Source: Ignavibacteria bacterium (lineage in GTDB: Bacteria > Bacteroidota > Ignavibacteria > Ignavibacteriales > Ignavibacteriaceae). From it: DNA of 64,000 nt. The stretch is from NCBI GenBank assembly GCA_030693705.1, contig JAUYAB010000020.1, positions 20,823-84,822 on the forward strand, in the 5' to 3' direction. This document shows positions 26,669 through 36,213 of this stretch, piece after piece. The stretch's first letter is position 1. Every line of letters begins with the position of its first letter. The position numbers were made by a program, and so were the translations under genes. The notes under the pieces were generated by a model. That model was not told the origin of the DNA, searched no databases, and worked only from the letters and a program-made list of their open reading frames with translations.

Positions 26669-26848
26669 ATAAAAATTGCAGAGGAACAAATAGCAAGCGG
26701 AGAGGAGATAACTCATCACGCCGTAAAGCAAAAATTTACTAAAAAGGGATTATGGTGGAAATACTTTGGTCACCATTGGCTGTATAGAGACTCGAAGAAA
26801 TCTTCGAATATATTTCAAAAGACAATAGCGCCGCCGCTCAAAAATTAG
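26669..26848 (+). pseudogene. Antitoxin remnant (C-terminal part)
   Basis: The frame reads ...AEEQIASGEEITHHAVKQ and KFTKKG, resembling the end of Phd/RelB-type antitoxins, just before the ParE-like frame. TAA at 26666-26668 precedes it and no start codon lies between, so the N-terminal part is missing. The frame then runs ~95 bases into the toxin region, unlike an intact antitoxin. The identification rests on a short pattern only. Confidence 0.35.
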
Positions 26849-27048
26849 TAGATAGAATCATCAAGAAAGTCAATTCCTTATCAAAATTTCTGGAACGGGG
26901 AAGAAAGGTACCTGAAATAAACAGAGAAGAAATACGGGAAGTTTTTGAAGAAGAATACCGGTTGATTTACCGCATTTCATCTAAAAAAGTATTTATTTTG
27001 ACAATAAGAAATTTCAAACAACTTCTACCGGATAAAGATTTTGAGTGA
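26752..27048 (+). pseudogene. parE/relE-family toxin gene with in-frame stop
   Basis: From ATG 26752 the frame reads MVEILWSPLAV, then TAG at 26785-26787, then RLEEIFEYISKDNSAAAQK and on through GRKVPEINREEIREVFEEEYR and LIYRI to TGA 27046-27048, 98 codons in all. This is the full length and motif order of a ParE/RelE toxin (helix pair, PE...REV..EYRLIYRI strands). The normal sequence at the stop would read V-R-D-L or similar, so a nonsense change at codon 12 has inactivated it, unless it is a sequencing error. The antitoxin upstream also looks damaged, which supports real decay. Confidence 0.75.
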
Positions 27049-27134
27049 TGAAAACATTCAAATACACAGACCGCTCCGATGGAGCTAAAAAGGAAATGGG
27101 ATAAATGTTAAGTATCGGTGCAGTAAGGTTAGGC

Positions 27135-27908
27135 TTAATTCTTAACAGTTTTTATAACACTCATCAACTGCTCATGCAACTTCCCATTGGAAGCTAAAAT
27201 TTGTTTTGAGAAAACATCAATTTTATTCCCGCTAAAGTTTGTAACGATTCCGCCGGCTTCTTCAACAATTAGTTTTCCGGCGGAAATATCCCAGGGATGG
27301 AGATGCACTTCCCAGAAACCGTCGAACACTCCTTTCGCAACATAACAAAAATCAATTGCCGCTGAACCAAGACGGCGAACAGCGCGTGTTCGTTTGATCA
27401 TTTCAATAAATATTTCAATTGCGTTGTCGGGATTTTCTTCAATGTTATATGGAAATCCTGTAACTAAAAAACTTCTCCGCAAATTATCATTATCGTTGAC
27501 GGAAATTTTTGCATCGTTGCAATATGCGCCGCTGCCAAGTTCGGAAGAATAAATTTCATTCCGCATGACATCATAAACAACTCCGGCAAGGGTTACGCCG
27601 TTTTTCTGCAAGCCGATAGAGACTGAGAATATCGGCAAACTATGAGCAAAGTTTGATGTGCCGTCTAACGGATCGATCACCCAAACGTATTCCGAATGAT
27701 GATCATGCTCGCCGGATTCCTCAGTAAGTAAACTGTGTGTTGGATATTTTTTTGTAATGAAATCAATAATATGTTTTTCCGATTTCTTGTCTATCTCCGT
27801 AACTAAATTCGATTCGTTTGTCTTAAATTCAATTGAAAAATTCTTCCCGAATCCTTCGCGGATAATTTCTCCCGCTTCTTTGGCAACGGTAATTAGGTCA
27901 GTAATCAT
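27135..27908 (-). CDS. suhB: Inositol monophosphatase family protein
   Basis: A 257-residue Mg-dependent phosphatase. Signature elements are EESG, DPLDGTSNFAHSLPIFSVSIGL (the metal-binding WxIDPLDGTxN motif) and HPWDISAGKLIVEEAGG near the C-terminus. It hydrolyses inositol 1-phosphate or related sugar phosphates; bacterial SuhB can also bind RNA polymerase in antitermination complexes, but that is not testable here. The length is typical. It is divergent from lon across 266 bases, a region with no gene that should hold both promoters. Confidence 0.9.
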   Translation of the reverse strand: MITDLITVAKEAGEIIREGFGKNFSIEFKTNESNLVTEIDKKSEKHIIDFITKKYPTHSLLTEESGEHDHHSEYVWVIDPLDGTSNFAHSLPIFSVSIGLQKNGVTLAGVVYDVMRNEIYSSELGSGAYCNDAKISVNDNDNLRRSFLVTGFPYNIEENPDNAIEIFIEMIKRTRAVRRLGSAAIDFCYVAKGVFDGFWEVHLHPWDISAGKLIVEEAGGIVTNFSGNKIDVFSKQILASNGKLHEQLMSVIKTVKN

Positions 27909-28174
27909 TGAAACTCCGAATAATGTAAAAAGTACGGATGCAATTTACAATAAAGTAAGAGGAATAATTCAAAGCAAAAAACAATGGGACGCAGATTAGT
28001 CATGATTTTGTTAAGATCAATTAAGATCGGAATTTTGAAATCATAAAAGATCATAAGTGATCTTAATAAATCCGCGTACCATTGTTTTCCCCCTGCAAAG
28101 GGAGAAATATCATTCTTACTTCTCCACTATTTTTTGGTATATTTCGTTCCGAAATTTGAGAAAAAGGAGAACTT

Positions 28175-30622
28175 TTGAACGTGAACGTAGAAATCGAGAA
28201 TTTACCTAAGGACGAAAACCTATTAATTGATAATCTGCCGGAAATACTTCCGGTTTTACCTTTAAGAGATATTGTAATTTTCCCGTATATGATCTTCCCG
28301 GTGTTGGTGGGAAGAGAGCAATCTATTCGCGCAGCAAATGCGGCGGTTGACCGGGACAAATTTATTTTTCTTTCAAGCCAAAAAAAATCAAACTTAGAGG
28401 ATCCGCAGCAGGAAGATATTTATCACGAAGGAACGATCGCACGCATCGTGCAGATATTAAAACTGCCGAACGGATTAATGAAAATTTTAGTTGATGGTTT
28501 ACTGCAAGGAAGAATAATAGAGTTTACAGATAACAAAGATTTTTTTGAAGCCAGAATTGAAGTGATCATTCCAAAAATTGAAAATGACCACGAGATGAAA
28601 GCGCTTGTCCGCCAGATGACCGGGCTCTTCAAAGAATATGTGAAGATAAACCGGAATATTCCATCCGAAGCTATTAACGCATTTGAAGCGATTGAAGAAC
28701 CGGATAGAAAACTGTTTTATGCGGCTGCAAATATTAATCAATCGCTTGAAGTGAAGCAGAAAATCCTTGTTCAAACAGAAATCAAAGATCAATTTTACGA
28801 AGTAATTAAACTGCTGAATTCAGAGATCGATATTTTAAAAATAGAAAAAGAAATCGACGGGAAGGTTCAAGAGAATATTGGAAAGACGCAGAGAAAATTT
28901 ATCATTCAAGAGCAGATAAAAATTCTGCAGGATGAATTGGGAGAGGATGAAGACAGCAATTCCGAGATCAGTAAACTCCGCGATAAAATTAAAAAAGCCA
29001 AAATGCCGAAACTTGCAAATGATGCCGCGATGGAAGAACTGAACAAACTTCAAAAAATTCCACCGATGTCTCCGGAGTTTACAGTGATTAGAAATTATTT
29101 GGATTGGCTGATCGATGTTCCGTGGTATAAAAAATCGGAAGACCATTTAGACATAAAACATGTTGAAACAATTTTAAACGAAGATCATTTTGGATTGGAA
29201 AAACCGAAAGAGAGAATCATTGAACATATTGCTGTGCTTAATTTAGTTAAGCAAATGAGGGGACAAATTCTTTGTCTTGTAGGACCTCCCGGAGTTGGAA
29301 AAACTTCTCTCGGCAAATCAATCGCACGCGCAATCGGAAGAGAGTTTGTCCGCATCAGTCTTGGCGGCGTTCGTGATGAAGCAGAAATCCGCGGACACAG
29401 AAAAACTTATATCGGTTCTATGCCGGGCAAAATTATTCACGCAATGAAAAGAGCAGGAACGATTAATCCTTTAATTCTTCTTGATGAAATCGACAAGATA
29501 AGCAATGATTTCCGCGGCGATCCTTCTTCCGCAATGCTTGAGGTTCTTGACCCCGAACAGAATCACACTTTTCAAGATCATTATCTGGAAGTTGATTACG
29601 ACCTTTCTCAAGTAATGTTTATTACTACTGCAAATGTTCGCTATTCTATTCCGCTTCCGCTTCAGGACAGGATGGAAATAATTGAACTGCCGAGTTACCT
29701 TGAATATGATAAACTTGAAATCGCTAAACGCCATCTTCTTCCAAAACAAATAAAAGCGCACGGGCTTGAAGACAAAAATGTAGTAATAAGTGACGAATCA
29801 ATTAGAAAAGTTATTTCCGGTTATACGAGAGAATCGGGCGTTAGAAATCTTGAAAGAGAATTAGCTTCTCTTTGTAGAAAATCTGCAAAAGAAATTGTAT
29901 TAAGAAATTCGAGCAATGGAAATAATGGGAAAAACAAAAACTCTTTAATCATCGATGAGAAAAAAGTTGAAGAATTTCTTGGCGTACCAAAATACAAACG
30001 TCAAACCGTCCAAAAAGAAAATCGCATTGGCAGCACGACCGGATTAGCATGGACGAGTGTTGGTGGCGAAATATTAGAAGTTGATGTTACCATCATGCCG
30101 GGACAGGAAAGACTTTCACTTACCGGTCAGCTTGGCAACGTGATGAAAGAATCTGCACAAGCGGGATTAAGTTACATCCGCTCAAACGCAAAAAAGTTAG
30201 GCGTACCGGAACAATTTTTTAAGGGAAAAGAAATTCATATTCATTTACCTGAAGGCGCAATTCCAAAAGATGGACCTTCTGCCGGAATTACGATGGTGAT
30301 GGCGATGCTTTCCGCAATTTCGGGCAAACCAACCTCGTCCGATGTTGCAATGACCGGCGAAATAACTTTGCGCGGAAAAGTTTTACCCATCGGCGGATTG
30401 AACGAAAAACTTATCGCTGCAAAAAGGAGTAATATTTCTACCGTTTTAATTCCGAAGGATAACGAAATCGATTTAAAGGAAATATTGCCTAAAGTGAAAG
30501 ATGGTTTAACCATCGTTCCTATTGAAAAGATCGAACAAGCGCTTCCGTACGTTTTTAAGAAAACGGCTGCAAAGAAAAAAGTGCCGATCATAAAGAAGAA
30601 AGTCATTCAAAAAAAGAAATAA
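28175..30622 (+). CDS. lon: ATP-dependent protease Lon
   Basis: An 815-residue AAA+ protease. The N-terminal LON substrate-binding domain (PVLPLRDIVIFPYMIFPVLVGR, ~26-230) is followed by the ATPase domain (Walker A GPPGVGKTSLGKS ~370, Walker B ILLDEIDK) and the protease domain with catalytic Ser702 (KDGPSAGITM) and Lys745 (NEKLIAAKR), 43 residues apart as in E. coli Lon. The tail is lysine-rich. The start is TTG 28175 with AAAGGAG five bases upstream; GTG 28181 is possible. The next gene's ATG follows the stop codon directly. Confidence 0.97.
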   Translation: MNVNVEIENLPKDENLLIDNLPEILPVLPLRDIVIFPYMIFPVLVGREQSIRAANAAVDRDKFIFLSSQKKSNLEDPQQEDIYHEGTIARIVQILKLPNGLMKILVDGLLQGRIIEFTDNKDFFEARIEVIIPKIENDHEMKALVRQMTGLFKEYVKINRNIPSEAINAFEAIEEPDRKLFYAAANINQSLEVKQKILVQTEIKDQFYEVIKLLNSEIDILKIEKEIDGKVQENIGKTQRKFIIQEQIKILQDELGEDEDSNSEISKLRDKIKKAKMPKLANDAAMEELNKLQKIPPMSPEFTVIRNYLDWLIDVPWYKKSEDHLDIKHVETILNEDHFGLEKPKERIIEHIAVLNLVKQMRGQILCLVGPPGVGKTSLGKSIARAIGREFVRISLGGVRDEAEIRGHRKTYIGSMPGKIIHAMKRAGTINPLILLDEIDKISNDFRGDPSSAMLEVLDPEQNHTFQDHYLEVDYDLSQVMFITTANVRYSIPLPLQDRMEIIELPSYLEYDKLEIAKRHLLPKQIKAHGLEDKNVVISDESIRKVISGYTRESGVRNLERELASLCRKSAKEIVLRNSSNGNNGKNKNSLIIDEKKVEEFLGVPKYKRQTVQKENRIGSTTGLAWTSVGGEILEVDVTIMPGQERLSLTGQLGNVMKESAQAGLSYIRSNAKKLGVPEQFFKGKEIHIHLPEGAIPKDGPSAGITMVMAMLSAISGKPTSSDVAMTGEITLRGKVLPIGGLNEKLIAAKRSNISTVLIPKDNEIDLKEILPKVKDGLTIVPIEKIEQALPYVFKKTAAKKKVPIIKKKVIQKKK

Positions 30623-31120
30623 ATGGCAGAAGAGTTTAAAGTTCCATTCGCTTTAAGTGATAAAGAGAGATACGAGGTTCTCCTTCCGCAGATAAAAATT
30701 CTTCTTTCAAAGGACGATTTGCTTCTATCAAATCTCTCTAATTTTACAGCGGCACTAAAGCAGACGTTTGAAAAAATAAGCTGGGTTGGGTTTTATCTTT
30801 TTGACGGAGAGAAACTTTATCTCGGTCCATTTCAAGGAAAAGTTGCCTGCACAAAAATCGTACTTGGAAAAGGTGTTTGCGGAACTTCTGCGTTGAACAA
30901 AGAAACGATCATAGTTGGGAATATAAATAATTTCCCCGGACACATTGCTTGCGATGACGGTTCAAATTCTGAAATTGTTGTCCCGATCTTGAAAGGAACT
31001 GAACTCATAGGCGTATTGGATTTGGACAGCTATCAATTTAATGCATTTGATGAGACTGATCGAAAAAATTTAGAAGATCTATGTAAGTTTTTAGCGCAAG
31101 AAATTTTTGTTAATAGATAG
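30623..31120 (+). CDS. msrC: Free methionine-(R)-sulfoxide reductase (GAF domain)
   Basis: A 165-residue single GAF domain protein. It carries the three cysteines of fRMsr enzymes: Cys76 (GKVACTKI), Cys86 (GKGVCGTSA) and Cys110 (FPGHIACD), with the same 10- and 24-residue spacing as in the E. coli enzyme. It reduces free methionine-R-sulfoxide using thioredoxin. It starts directly after the lon stop codon, so the two are cotranscribed; pairing a protease with a repair enzyme fits a protein-damage response. Confidence 0.9.
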   Translation: MAEEFKVPFALSDKERYEVLLPQIKILLSKDDLLLSNLSNFTAALKQTFEKISWVGFYLFDGEKLYLGPFQGKVACTKIVLGKGVCGTSALNKETIIVGNINNFPGHIACDDGSNSEIVVPILKGTELIGVLDLDSYQFNAFDETDRKNLEDLCKFLAQEIFVNR

Positions 31121-31159
31121 TTAGTAAAAATATTCTATGCAAAATGGTAAGAAAATTTG

Positions 31160-31255
31160 GTTGAAATCAAATATCGAACATCGAACAAGGAATAACGAAT
31201 GATGAAGTTTTGCCTTTCGATATTCTACATTTCTTGTTCATTATTCATTATTTTT
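31160..31255. repeat. Imperfect long inverted repeat
   Basis: The stretch with ATCGAACAAGGAATAACGAA on the left returns on the right in reverse-complement form as TTCTACATTTCTTGTTC-type sequence (31220-31250), with several mismatches, then a T-run. It lies 3' of the fRMsr gene and may serve as a terminator, or be a degenerate intergenic repeat. Confidence 0.5.
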
Positions 31256-31301
31256 TTTATTCTGGCTTTGCCAGGTTATGAATTAACAGGTAGGAAATCA
31301 C

Positions 31302-31361
31302 ATGTCATTCATTGTTACCGCAAGAAAATACCGTCCACAACTTTTTGATGATGTTGTTTAG
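31302..31361 (+). pseudogene. Truncated second copy of the dnaX start
   Basis: Nineteen codons starting at ATG 31302 encode the same MSFIVTARKYRPQLFDDVV as the true dnaX start at 33423 and then hit TAG (31359-31361). Six codons differ (3, 5, 6, 11, 12, 19) and all six changes are synonymous third-base changes. Homology stops at the TAG. So this is the 5' end of a diverged dnaX, left at the other side of the inserted regulator gene. Confidence 0.85.
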
Positions 31362-31482
31362 AAAGATCCTTAAATTTGCGCAACAAAATTTCCTAAAGCT
31401 TCAAAGCTGAAGAAAAAGATGAATTAAGGTTTCATCTGTGATGATCCGTTTAGTGAGTGTTATCAATGGGCAATAAAAAATT

Positions 31483-33135
31483 ATGACAGAACAACAATTA
31501 ATTCAAAAACTTACCGAACTTAGAAACTTACCCGGTGAAACCGAATGGGTGGAATTCAAATCGGCAACCGAAGATCATTCATTTGAAAAGATTGGAAAGT
31601 ATTTCTCTGCATTGAGTAACGAAGCTAATCTTAAAAACCAAGATTTTGGTTGGCTTGTTTTTGGTGTGAATGACTGCCATAATATTGTTGGAACTAATTA
31701 TCGTAATAATCCAAATTCATTGCATTCACTTAAACAAGATATTGCTCTACATATCAACAACAACATTACATTTATAGAAATACACGAACTAAATTTACCT
31801 GAAGGAAGAGTTATTCTTTTTCAAATTCCTCGTGCAAAGCAAGGAATCCCTATTAGTTGGAAAGGGCATTTCTATGGAAGGGATGGTGAATCATTAGTAC
31901 CTTTAAATCCTGTTGAGTTCGATCAAATCAGAAATCAATCACGTATTCTGGATTATTCTGCGCAAATTTGTAATGATGCTTCTTTAAATGATCTATCGGA
32001 TATTGCCATCTCAATATTTCGTTCTTTATGGTTCGAAAAATCCAACAACCGGAATATCTTAAATTGTTCTCGTGAGCAACTCCTCTCAGACGCAGAGTTT
32101 CTCATTGATAATAAATTAAATTATGCTGCTATAATTCTTCTTGGAACTAAGGAAGCTCTTTCACGATACCTGCCTAATGCAGAAATTATTTTTGAATACC
32201 GTAATTCTGAAACTGATATTAGAAATCAATTCAGAGAAAATTATAAAATTGGTTTCCTTGGTATCTTAGACAAGTTGTGGGATTTGATTAACGCACGAAA
32301 TGGGATGGATCATTTGCAAGAAAAATTTGTATTTAAGGATATACCTTACTTCAATAAAGAAGTTATTCGCGAAGCAATTCTTAACGCTGTTTGTCATAGA
32401 GATTATCAATCTCCTGTATCAGTCTTCATACGTCAATTTCCTAAATCAATTAGTATTGAAAATCCCGGCGGATTTCCGAACGGTATTACTTCCGAAAATA
32501 TTTTATATCGTACTAATCCGCGCAATCGAAGAATTGCAGAGGCATTCGAAAAGTGTGGTCTTGTTGAGCGTTCCGGGCAAGGTGCAGATGAAATGTTTCG
32601 TAAATTGATTGAAGAATCCAAGCCTCTTCCAGATTATTCGAGGTCAGATAACTTTAATGTGATTTTAAAAATTAACGGTGAAATCCAAGACAAGAATTTT
32701 ATTCAATTTATTCAACGTCTCTATAAAGAAAGAAATCCGGAACTTTCCATAGAGCAACTTCTTACTCTTGATGAAATTAGAAGAAGTACATTAAAAATAG
32801 AAAACAGACAAGCAGCCATTGATCAACTTTTGCAACAAGAAATAATTAGTAAGAAAAATTTGAAAGGTGTTATTAGTTATTCTTTGTCTAATGAATTTTA
32901 TCCAGGAGAAAAAACTTTTGGAAAAAGTAAAAAACAAATTGGATTAGAAAAACAGGAAGCTGCTCTTATACAATTTCTTTCAAAGCATCATAAAGTATCA
33001 CTTTCAGATTTAATGGAATTGTTTTCCCTGTCTGATCGAAACAAGATTTATAATATTTTACGACCTCTTAAAAAAGAAGGATTAATTGAGTTTGTTGGAG
33101 ATAAAAAAACCGGCTATTGGAAATTATCCGAATGA
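31483..33135 (+). CDS. AlbA/Schlafen-type ATP-binding regulator (COG2865-like)
   Basis: A 550-residue protein. Residues ~10-145 match the AlbA_2/Schlafen domain (ETEWVEFKSA, WLVFGVND, HFYGRDGESLVPLNP). The central region has a GHKL/HATPase_c_4-like module (REAILNAVCHRDYQSPVSVF, SIENPGGFPNGI, ERSGQGADEMF), and the C-terminus has one or two winged-helix segments (LSDLMELFSLSDRNKIYNIL). This layout is annotated as predicted transcriptional regulators or RecG-like proteins and often travels in genomic islands. It lies between a truncated dnaX start and the complete dnaX, which marks it as an insertion. The ribosome site is weak. Confidence 0.82.
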   Translation: MTEQQLIQKLTELRNLPGETEWVEFKSATEDHSFEKIGKYFSALSNEANLKNQDFGWLVFGVNDCHNIVGTNYRNNPNSLHSLKQDIALHINNNITFIEIHELNLPEGRVILFQIPRAKQGIPISWKGHFYGRDGESLVPLNPVEFDQIRNQSRILDYSAQICNDASLNDLSDIAISIFRSLWFEKSNNRNILNCSREQLLSDAEFLIDNKLNYAAIILLGTKEALSRYLPNAEIIFEYRNSETDIRNQFRENYKIGFLGILDKLWDLINARNGMDHLQEKFVFKDIPYFNKEVIREAILNAVCHRDYQSPVSVFIRQFPKSISIENPGGFPNGITSENILYRTNPRNRRIAEAFEKCGLVERSGQGADEMFRKLIEESKPLPDYSRSDNFNVILKINGEIQDKNFIQFIQRLYKERNPELSIEQLLTLDEIRRSTLKIENRQAAIDQLLQQEIISKKNLKGVISYSLSNEFYPGEKTFGKSKKQIGLEKQEAALIQFLSKHHKVSLSDLMELFSLSDRNKIYNILRPLKKEGLIEFVGDKKTGYWKLSE

Positions 33136-33276
33136 ATTTTTCAGCGTAAACCGCTTATGCCTTACGCAATAATTTTACGCATAAACCAATGGGAAAGTGT
33201 CATTTCAATTAAAAAACCGCATTTTTTTTGCGTTGTTTTTAAATGAATGAAATGATGAAAGAAAATGAAAAATATT

Positions 33277-33304
33277 AAATGACCCCACTTCAAAAAGGTC
33301 ATTT
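33277..33304 (+). terminator. Weak hairpin after the regulator gene
   Basis: AAATGACC (33277-33284) and GGTCATTT (33297-33304) pair across a 12-base loop and are followed by TGATGAAAA, not a clear U-run. It sits between the regulator and dnaX. Termination is possible but unproven. Confidence 0.35.
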
Positions 33305-33422
33305 TGATGAAAATATGTTTTGATTATCGTCCAAATTCAAAACCTAAAAACTCAATTTTAGGCTTTTTAGAGCGGGCTCTTAAATGAATTTTAACTTTAG
33401 GAAATAAGAAACAGGAATTTAC

Positions 33423-35117
33423 ATGTCATTTATTGTAACAGCAAGAAAATACCGCCCGCAACTTTTTGATGATGTTGTAGGACAAGAGCATATAACTAAT
33501 ACGCTGAAAAATGGAATCAAAAGCGGACGAATTGCCCACGCTTTTATTTTCACCGGTCCGCGCGGAGTTGGGAAAACAACTACCGCAAGAATTCTTGCCA
33601 AAGCGTTGAACTGCCAGAATCCAAATGATGCCGAACCATGTAACGAATGTGAAATGTGTAAGTCAATTCAATCAACTCAATCTATGGATATAATTGAAAT
33701 TGATGCTGCATCAAACCGCGGGATAGATGACATTCGCACGCTTCGCGATTCCGTAAAATATGCCCCGACAAAAGGGAAGTATAAAGTTTATGTCATCGAT
33801 GAAGTTCACATGCTTACCAAGGAATCCTTTAACGCATTACTAAAAACTCTGGAAGAACCCCCTTCTCACACGATCTTTATTTTTGCGACAACTGATATTC
33901 ACCGTGTACCGATTACTATCATTTCCCGCTGCCAGAGGTATGATTTTAGAAGAATCGATGTAAACACGATCAAAGCTTTGTTGAGCAAAATCGCCATCGA
34001 TCAAAAAATTTCAATTGATGATAAAACCTTAACGCTGATCGCGAAAAAATCGGATGGCGGACTGCGTGATGCGGAAAGCTTTTTTGATCAAGTGGTAGCT
34101 TTTTGCGGCGAAACGGTTGAATATGAAACAGTAATTAAAATTCTCAACTTTATTGATGATGAACTCTACTTTCAAGTTTCCGATGCGATCAAATCGAAAG
34201 ATTACCAAACGGCTTTCACAGTCGCAGAAAAAATATATCAAAACGGTTGGAGTTTTACCGATTTTCTAGAAGGGCTGATCGAGCATTTCAGAAATATTTT
34301 AACGGTCCAATTATCAGGAACAACAACATTAATTGAGACGGCGGAAATTTACAAAGAGCGGTATCAATCGAACAGAAATGTATTTACTGAAAATGATTTA
34401 GTCAGAATTATAAACTCGCTTACAAAAACTTCCGCTGAACTGAGATTTGCAGTGAACCATAAATTAAAAATCGAGATGGCGTTGTGTTTCATTATCGGGT
34501 TGGAATCGACATTAACGATCTCGCAATTGGTGGGAATGGTAAACTCCGGGAAATTTTCTGAAATTGAAGTAAGTTCTTTGGGAAATCAAAAAGCTACCGT
34601 TCAACCGCCAACTTTAATACCTCAATCTAAATTGGTTGAACAGAAGAGTGAACCGCAAGTAATTCATTCTTCAAATTCTCAGAAAATTTCTAAAAACGAA
34701 CCGGCAATAGCCAGAACAATCGATAAAGCAACTTTCGATCAGAACAGTAATTTGTTTGATTACGACACGTTTGTGAAGAAATGGGAAGGATTTGTAACTT
34801 CAATAACCAAAGAGAAGAAATTACTTTTCGGGAAAATTATGGGACAAATTTCTCCGGTTAGTGTGAACGAATCCACACTTAACGTTCATTTAGCAGATGA
34901 TTTCTCCCGGCATGTGCTTGATCAACATGAAGACTATCTCACCCAAAAAGCGGATGAAATATTTGGGGCAAAATTGAAATTCAAATTCGTAGAGATGGAA
35001 GATCAGGAAGAAAAATCTGAGGGAAAATCGGATAAATCGAACCAAAGAAACGAAGTTCCCGACACGAAACTCTTTAATTACATTAAAAATGAACTTGGAG
35101 GAAAAGAAGTTTACTAA
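33423..35117 (+). CDS. dnaX: DNA polymerase III gamma/tau subunit
   Basis: A 564-residue clamp-loader ATPase. Walker A GPRGVGKT spans 45-52, zinc ligands are Cys64, Cys73, Cys76 and Cys79, and Walker B plus sensor regions read VIDEVHMLTKESFNALLKTLEEPP. An arginine-finger-type SRC motif follows (ISRCQRYDF). The C-terminal part after ~380 is variable and low-complexity, with a final domain that could bind the polymerase. No clear slippery A-run for programmed frameshifting was spotted. ATG 33423 has CAGGAA upstream. Its 5' end is duplicated at 31302. Confidence 0.95.
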   Translation: MSFIVTARKYRPQLFDDVVGQEHITNTLKNGIKSGRIAHAFIFTGPRGVGKTTTARILAKALNCQNPNDAEPCNECEMCKSIQSTQSMDIIEIDAASNRGIDDIRTLRDSVKYAPTKGKYKVYVIDEVHMLTKESFNALLKTLEEPPSHTIFIFATTDIHRVPITIISRCQRYDFRRIDVNTIKALLSKIAIDQKISIDDKTLTLIAKKSDGGLRDAESFFDQVVAFCGETVEYETVIKILNFIDDELYFQVSDAIKSKDYQTAFTVAEKIYQNGWSFTDFLEGLIEHFRNILTVQLSGTTTLIETAEIYKERYQSNRNVFTENDLVRIINSLTKTSAELRFAVNHKLKIEMALCFIIGLESTLTISQLVGMVNSGKFSEIEVSSLGNQKATVQPPTLIPQSKLVEQKSEPQVIHSSNSQKISKNEPAIARTIDKATFDQNSNLFDYDTFVKKWEGFVTSITKEKKLLFGKIMGQISPVSVNESTLNVHLADDFSRHVLDQHEDYLTQKADEIFGAKLKFKFVEMEDQEEKSEGKSDKSNQRNEVPDTKLFNYIKNELGGKEVY

Positions 35118-35180
35118 AACCGCTCCTTTTCTCACCGGAAAAATTGTAAATTTTTTAAGAATTCCTTAACTTTTCACCCG

Positions 35181-35870
35181 ATGAATAAAAAATTAATTGT
35201 CGCTATCGATGGGCCAGCCGGTTCAGGAAAAAGTACCACAGCAAAACTTCTTGCAAACAAGCTTAACTATCTTTATTTAGATACCGGCGCCATGTACCGG
35301 GCAATCACCTTTCTTGCATTAAAACATAAGATAGTCAAGAACGAATCTGAAATTGTTAAACTCTTAAAAGAGACCGACATTGAATTGATCTATGAAAACG
35401 GCAACTCCCGTGTTTTTGCAAATAAAATTGAACTCTCCGAAGAAATCCGTTCGCACGAAGTTAACAGCAACGTAAGTGATGTCAGTAAGATAAAGCAAGT
35501 CCGCGAAATATTAGTACAAAAGCAGAGAGAAATTGGAGCTTTAGGCGGAATAGTAATGGAAGGAAGAGACATCGGAACCGTTGTTTTCCCCCATGCAGAT
35601 GTAAAATTTTTTTTAACCGCCACGATCGATGAGCGGACTAAAAGACGCACAAAAGAAATGGTCGAAAAAGGGAAACATATTCACGAAGACCTTGTAAAAG
35701 AAAGTCTGCTGAACCGTGATAAAATTGATTCCACCAGAAAAGAAAGCCCGCTGCAAAAAGCTGAAGATGCGACTCCCGTTGATACTTCCTTTTTAACGAT
35801 TGATGAACAAGTAAATTTCATTTATGATGAAGTAGCCAAAGTTGCTCTCTCAAAAGGTGTTGAACTTTGA
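35181..35870 (+). CDS. cmk: Cytidylate kinase
   Basis: A 229-residue kinase that phosphorylates CMP and dCMP. The P-loop reads AIDGPAGSGKSTTAKLLA at the N-terminus, with YLDTGAMYRAIT next (substrate site), EGRDIGTVVFPHA in the middle and the lid region RTKRRTKEM. The length is typical. It sits upstream of ispH and rpsA, an order seen in many bacteria, but here a toxin-antitoxin pair intervenes. Confidence 0.95.
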   Translation: MNKKLIVAIDGPAGSGKSTTAKLLANKLNYLYLDTGAMYRAITFLALKHKIVKNESEIVKLLKETDIELIYENGNSRVFANKIELSEEIRSHEVNSNVSDVSKIKQVREILVQKQREIGALGGIVMEGRDIGTVVFPHADVKFFLTATIDERTKRRTKEMVEKGKHIHEDLVKESLLNRDKIDSTRKESPLQKAEDATPVDTSFLTIDEQVNFIYDEVAKVALSKGVEL

Positions 35871-35922
35871 GGTTGAAAAATTTGTTATCTTTACAAAGAA
35901 AAGAATAACTTTAGGATACACA

Positions 35923-36213
35923 ATGACCAAGGAAGAAATAATAAAATATATATCGTTGGAGAAACCGAATCTTCAAGAAAAATACGGTGTTACAAAAATC
36001 GGTCTTTTTGGCAGTTATGCACGTGGTGAGCAAAACGGCGAGAGCGATGTTGACATTGTTGTTGAGTTAGAAAAACCTGACCTTTTTTATCTTATCGGAA
36101 TTAAACAAACTTTTCAAGAAGCTATGAATGCTAAGGTTGATATAGTTAGACTTAGAAAAGAGATGAATCAAGTTCTGAAAAAAAGAATATTACGAGATGC
36201 GATCTATGTTTGA
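35923..36213 (+). CDS. mntA: MntA-type nucleotidyltransferase antitoxin
   Basis: A 96-residue minimal nucleotidyltransferase. The GS-x10-DxD motif is complete (Gly30, Ser31, Asp42, Asp44), with the third acidic residue Asp73 in KVDIVRL. In HepT-MntA systems this protein adds AMP to a tyrosine of the HepT toxin and silences it. ATG 35923 has AGGA at 35913-35916; an upstream in-frame start at 35842 overlaps cmk and is unlikely. It overlaps the hepT start by 17 bases, the usual coupled arrangement. Confidence 0.9.
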   Translation: MTKEEIIKYISLEKPNLQEKYGVTKIGLFGSYARGEQNGESDVDIVVELEKPDLFYLIGIKQTFQEAMNAKVDIVRLRKEMNQVLKKRILRDAIYV

